Source: Oxytricha trifallax (Eukaryota > Ciliophora > Spirotrichea > Sporadotrichida > Oxytrichidae). From it: 64,000 nucleotides of DNA. The stretch spans positions 168,354 to 232,353 of the forward strand of contig ARYC01017090.1 in assembly GCA_000711775.1 (NCBI GenBank), written 5' to 3'. The translations under genes and the position numbers were made by a program. Under the pieces are notes generated by a model that saw only the letters and a list, made by a program, of their open reading frames with translations, was not told the DNA's origin and did not search any database. Shown piece by piece: positions 62,320 through 64,000 of the stretch (positions are counted from its first letter, which is position 1; every line of letters begins with the position of its first letter).

Positions 62320-63381
62320 ATGCGAGACTAAAATTACAAGCTTTTGGGGTCTATTTATGATGAAGAGTATATAGATTTAGTGTTTAAACTGCGTTATGGA
62401 TGTGATATGTATAGTGAATAAGTCAAACCAGTACTGAACTATAAGTCTATTGCACTGCTCTTAAAGCGAACTCCATCAACTGTTCACTCTCACTGCTTGA
62501 AAGCTGTGTAATTAAAGCAATAATAGCTGAATTCTTAGCCTAAGAGGAAGTCAAAGTTTCTGTAGAAGCATATTGACTATCTTATTAATGAAAAAACTTT
62601 GAAGTATTGGGCTCACTTCTCTCTCGACTAACGAGCTATTATGTTTCACCGCTAGTTCCCTGAGTTGAAGATATCTGCATAATCTGTTGCAAACATTTAT
62701 AAACGAAACGGCATATCTTACAAAGGTGTAAATCGTATCAAGAGAGTAATAGATTTCACTCTCCCATTTCACAACAACAACTTAAATTATATTTATAATT
62801 AATGCAGAGAGACTAATAGAATAATATTAAGTTTATTCATGCTGACGAGGCTGTGTTTACATTCAACAATTTCATCTAGAAGTCTAGGTATAAGAGGCAT
62901 AGTAATAAAGAAGTATATGACTAGAAAGTCAAGGTAGAAACAATGGCAATTCTTGGAGGTATTAGCGAGGATGCTGGTTTAGAAACCTATGTTATTCATC
63001 CTCGCTCTTTTAAGATAGAGCAGTATAATAAGTTCTTAGAGCAGCTGAGAGAGAAGTACCATGAATAAGAGATAATACTATTCGTTGATAATCTTTCTGT
63101 TCATAAGACCAAAGAAACAAGGAAGAGTTATGAACAACTTAGAATAACGGCAGTGTCAACGTACCTTACAGTCCATAGTTTAATGGAATTGAGTTCTACT
63201 GGGGAATATTAAAAGGTCGTTACAAGAAACTGCTGCTATACCACTTGATGCATGACATACCTATCGATACAGTAGACTTTATTAAAAGCTCAGCGAAGAG
63301 AGTAGATAATTAATTGGTTTAAAGTGTGCTAAAGAAGGGAGAGTGAATGTATATAAATAAGTTTTGTAGTTAAGTTAATGA
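62320..63381 (+). pseudogene. TBE copy 2 transposase, multiple frameshifts
   Basis: Starts MRDQNYKLLGSIYDEEY at ATG 62320. Codon 68 is TAA (Gln), where copy 1 has TGA. One-base losses break the frame near 62,802 (AATTAATGCAG versus AATTAAATGCAG in copy 1), near 63,152 (GTGTCAACGTACC versus GTGTTCAAAGTACC) and near 63,320. DDE residues are still recognisable across frames (HADEAVF, FVDNLSVHK, FNGIEFYWG). Non-functional in this copy. Confidence 0.9.
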
Positions 63382-63596
63382 ATATATAAGTCACATTTAA
63401 AATTCTTTAGAGGGAGCTGGCTTCTCTTTCTTTCCCTCTACTTCTTGCTTCCCTCCTCCTAAGTTTCTTCTCTTGCTGCCCGGTCCAGCATCTATGTTAA
63501 TTGACTCTGGAGGCTAAATATTTGAATAAAGTCTCTTACTAACTTCATACTTTGTCTGCGACTTTCGCTCTCTGTGTAGCTTGCTCTATTCCTTCA

Positions 63597-64000
63597 ACAA
63601 GAAGATGCCAGTACCAGATTTTCTAAAGAGTTAAACTTGAAGTCTACTTGAAATATAAGGGTACTTCTGCAGCTCTGATAGCCAGCTCTAACTTATCTTG
63701 ATCCCTTGTTTGTCCTTATCTTCTGAAGAGATGCTGTACCATTTCTTATGAGATTTGAATAATTTCTTTCAAGTAATCACTTTTAATTGTTGCAAGTATG
63801 CCAAAGAAATAGTTTCTTTCAGGCAGTTTATTTGACAACTGTTTCTTAGTAGACAGGTACAGCGAAACCTCTGGGTCGTTCATAGCAACATCATATAAGT
63901 TAGTCACTGAGATTTCTGGATAGTTTGGAATCTCTGCAAACTTCACATCTTAAGTTTTCAATGCTTTCTTCTATTCGCAGAGTATCGCCCTTAGAAATGA
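63597..64000 (-). pseudogene. TBE copy 2 22-kDa gene, partial and frameshifted
   Basis: The minus frame from the window edge matches the copy 1 22-kDa protein (VKFAEIPNYPEISVTNLYD, KLPERNYFFGILATIKSDY) and then changes frame near 63,750 through a small deletion. Its 5' end is outside the window. Confidence 0.8.

Larger units (their letters stand above)
62239..64000 (+). mobile_element. TBE transposon copy 2, cut by the window end
   Basis: Begins CAAAACCCCAAAACCCC right after AAT at 62236-62238. Same orientation and gene order as copy 1 (transposase plus, 22-kDa gene minus); the right part lies beyond the window. Very similar to copy 1 over its length but with more damaged reading frames. Confidence 0.95.

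Noticed and set aside
62551..62772. Minus-strand frame in TBE copy 2
   Set aside because: Antisense shadow of the decayed transposase gene.

Overview
The window reads as germline (micronuclear) DNA of a spirotrich ciliate of the Oxytricha/Sterkiella type. It is AT-rich, and its long reading frames only open when TAA and TAG are read as glutamine and TGA as the only stop. Introns are short GT...AG. Many genes are also broken by AT-rich internal eliminated sequences (IESs) bounded by short direct repeats (pointers) whose removal restores the frame. Two transposons with C4A4 telomere-like ends are TBE elements, known from Oxytricha germline DNA. For twelve interrupted genes I removed introns and IESs by hand, and each summed exactly to an open frame (for example 1062, 535, 517, 1045, 1350 and 592 codons).

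Layout. 0-3.6 kb: Q/N-rich protein with W...CTFxP motifs. 3.8-7.9 kb: two tandem calcium-dependent protein kinases. 8.7-10 kb (minus): smaller CTFxP protein. 10.0-10.4 kb: fold-back repeat. 10.6-13.9 kb: CFAP70-like TPR protein. 14.1-14.9 kb: casein kinase 2 beta. 15.1-20.4 kb: cyclic-nucleotide-domain K+ channel, split by a 1.6 kb IES that holds two MITE-like elements and a GC-rich insert. 20.5-29.4 kb: an unknown helical protein, a coiled-coil protein (minus), a small possibly secreted protein (minus), a PH-domain protein (minus) and a multi-pass membrane protein. 29.8-33.2 kb: MORN-repeat protein. 33.3-42.2 kb (minus): PHD-DDT-PHD chromatin protein whose 4.34 kb IES contains a complete TBE. 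42.5-47.2 kb: a MORN fragment and three minus-strand genes. 47.4-49.8 kb: UBC/RWD-like acidic protein. 50.1-54.7 kb: a small membrane protein, a PSTAIRE CDK, and the YL1/VPS72 protein. 54.9-57.3 kb: leucine-rich-repeat protein. 57.6-58.8 kb: UBE2H. 59.4-61.6 kb: ankyrin protein. 61.6 kb to end: small gene pieces and a second, truncated and decayed TBE.

There is no operon logic: genes lie on both strands, each presumably destined for its own macronuclear nanochromosome. Several products fit ciliate cell biology: calcium/kinase signalling (CDPKs, CDK, CK2 beta), cilia (CFAP70), ion conductance (K+ channel) and chromatin (DDT/PHD protein; YL1 of the SWR1/H2A.Z complex). IES load is uneven. CK2 beta, CDK, UBE2H, the ankyrin gene and the small 50 kb gene show none, while the CDPKs, CFAP70, K+ channel, MORN and PHD genes carry two to five each. 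Some 3' ends and several MORN, YL1 and LRR junctions remain unresolved and are marked as such.
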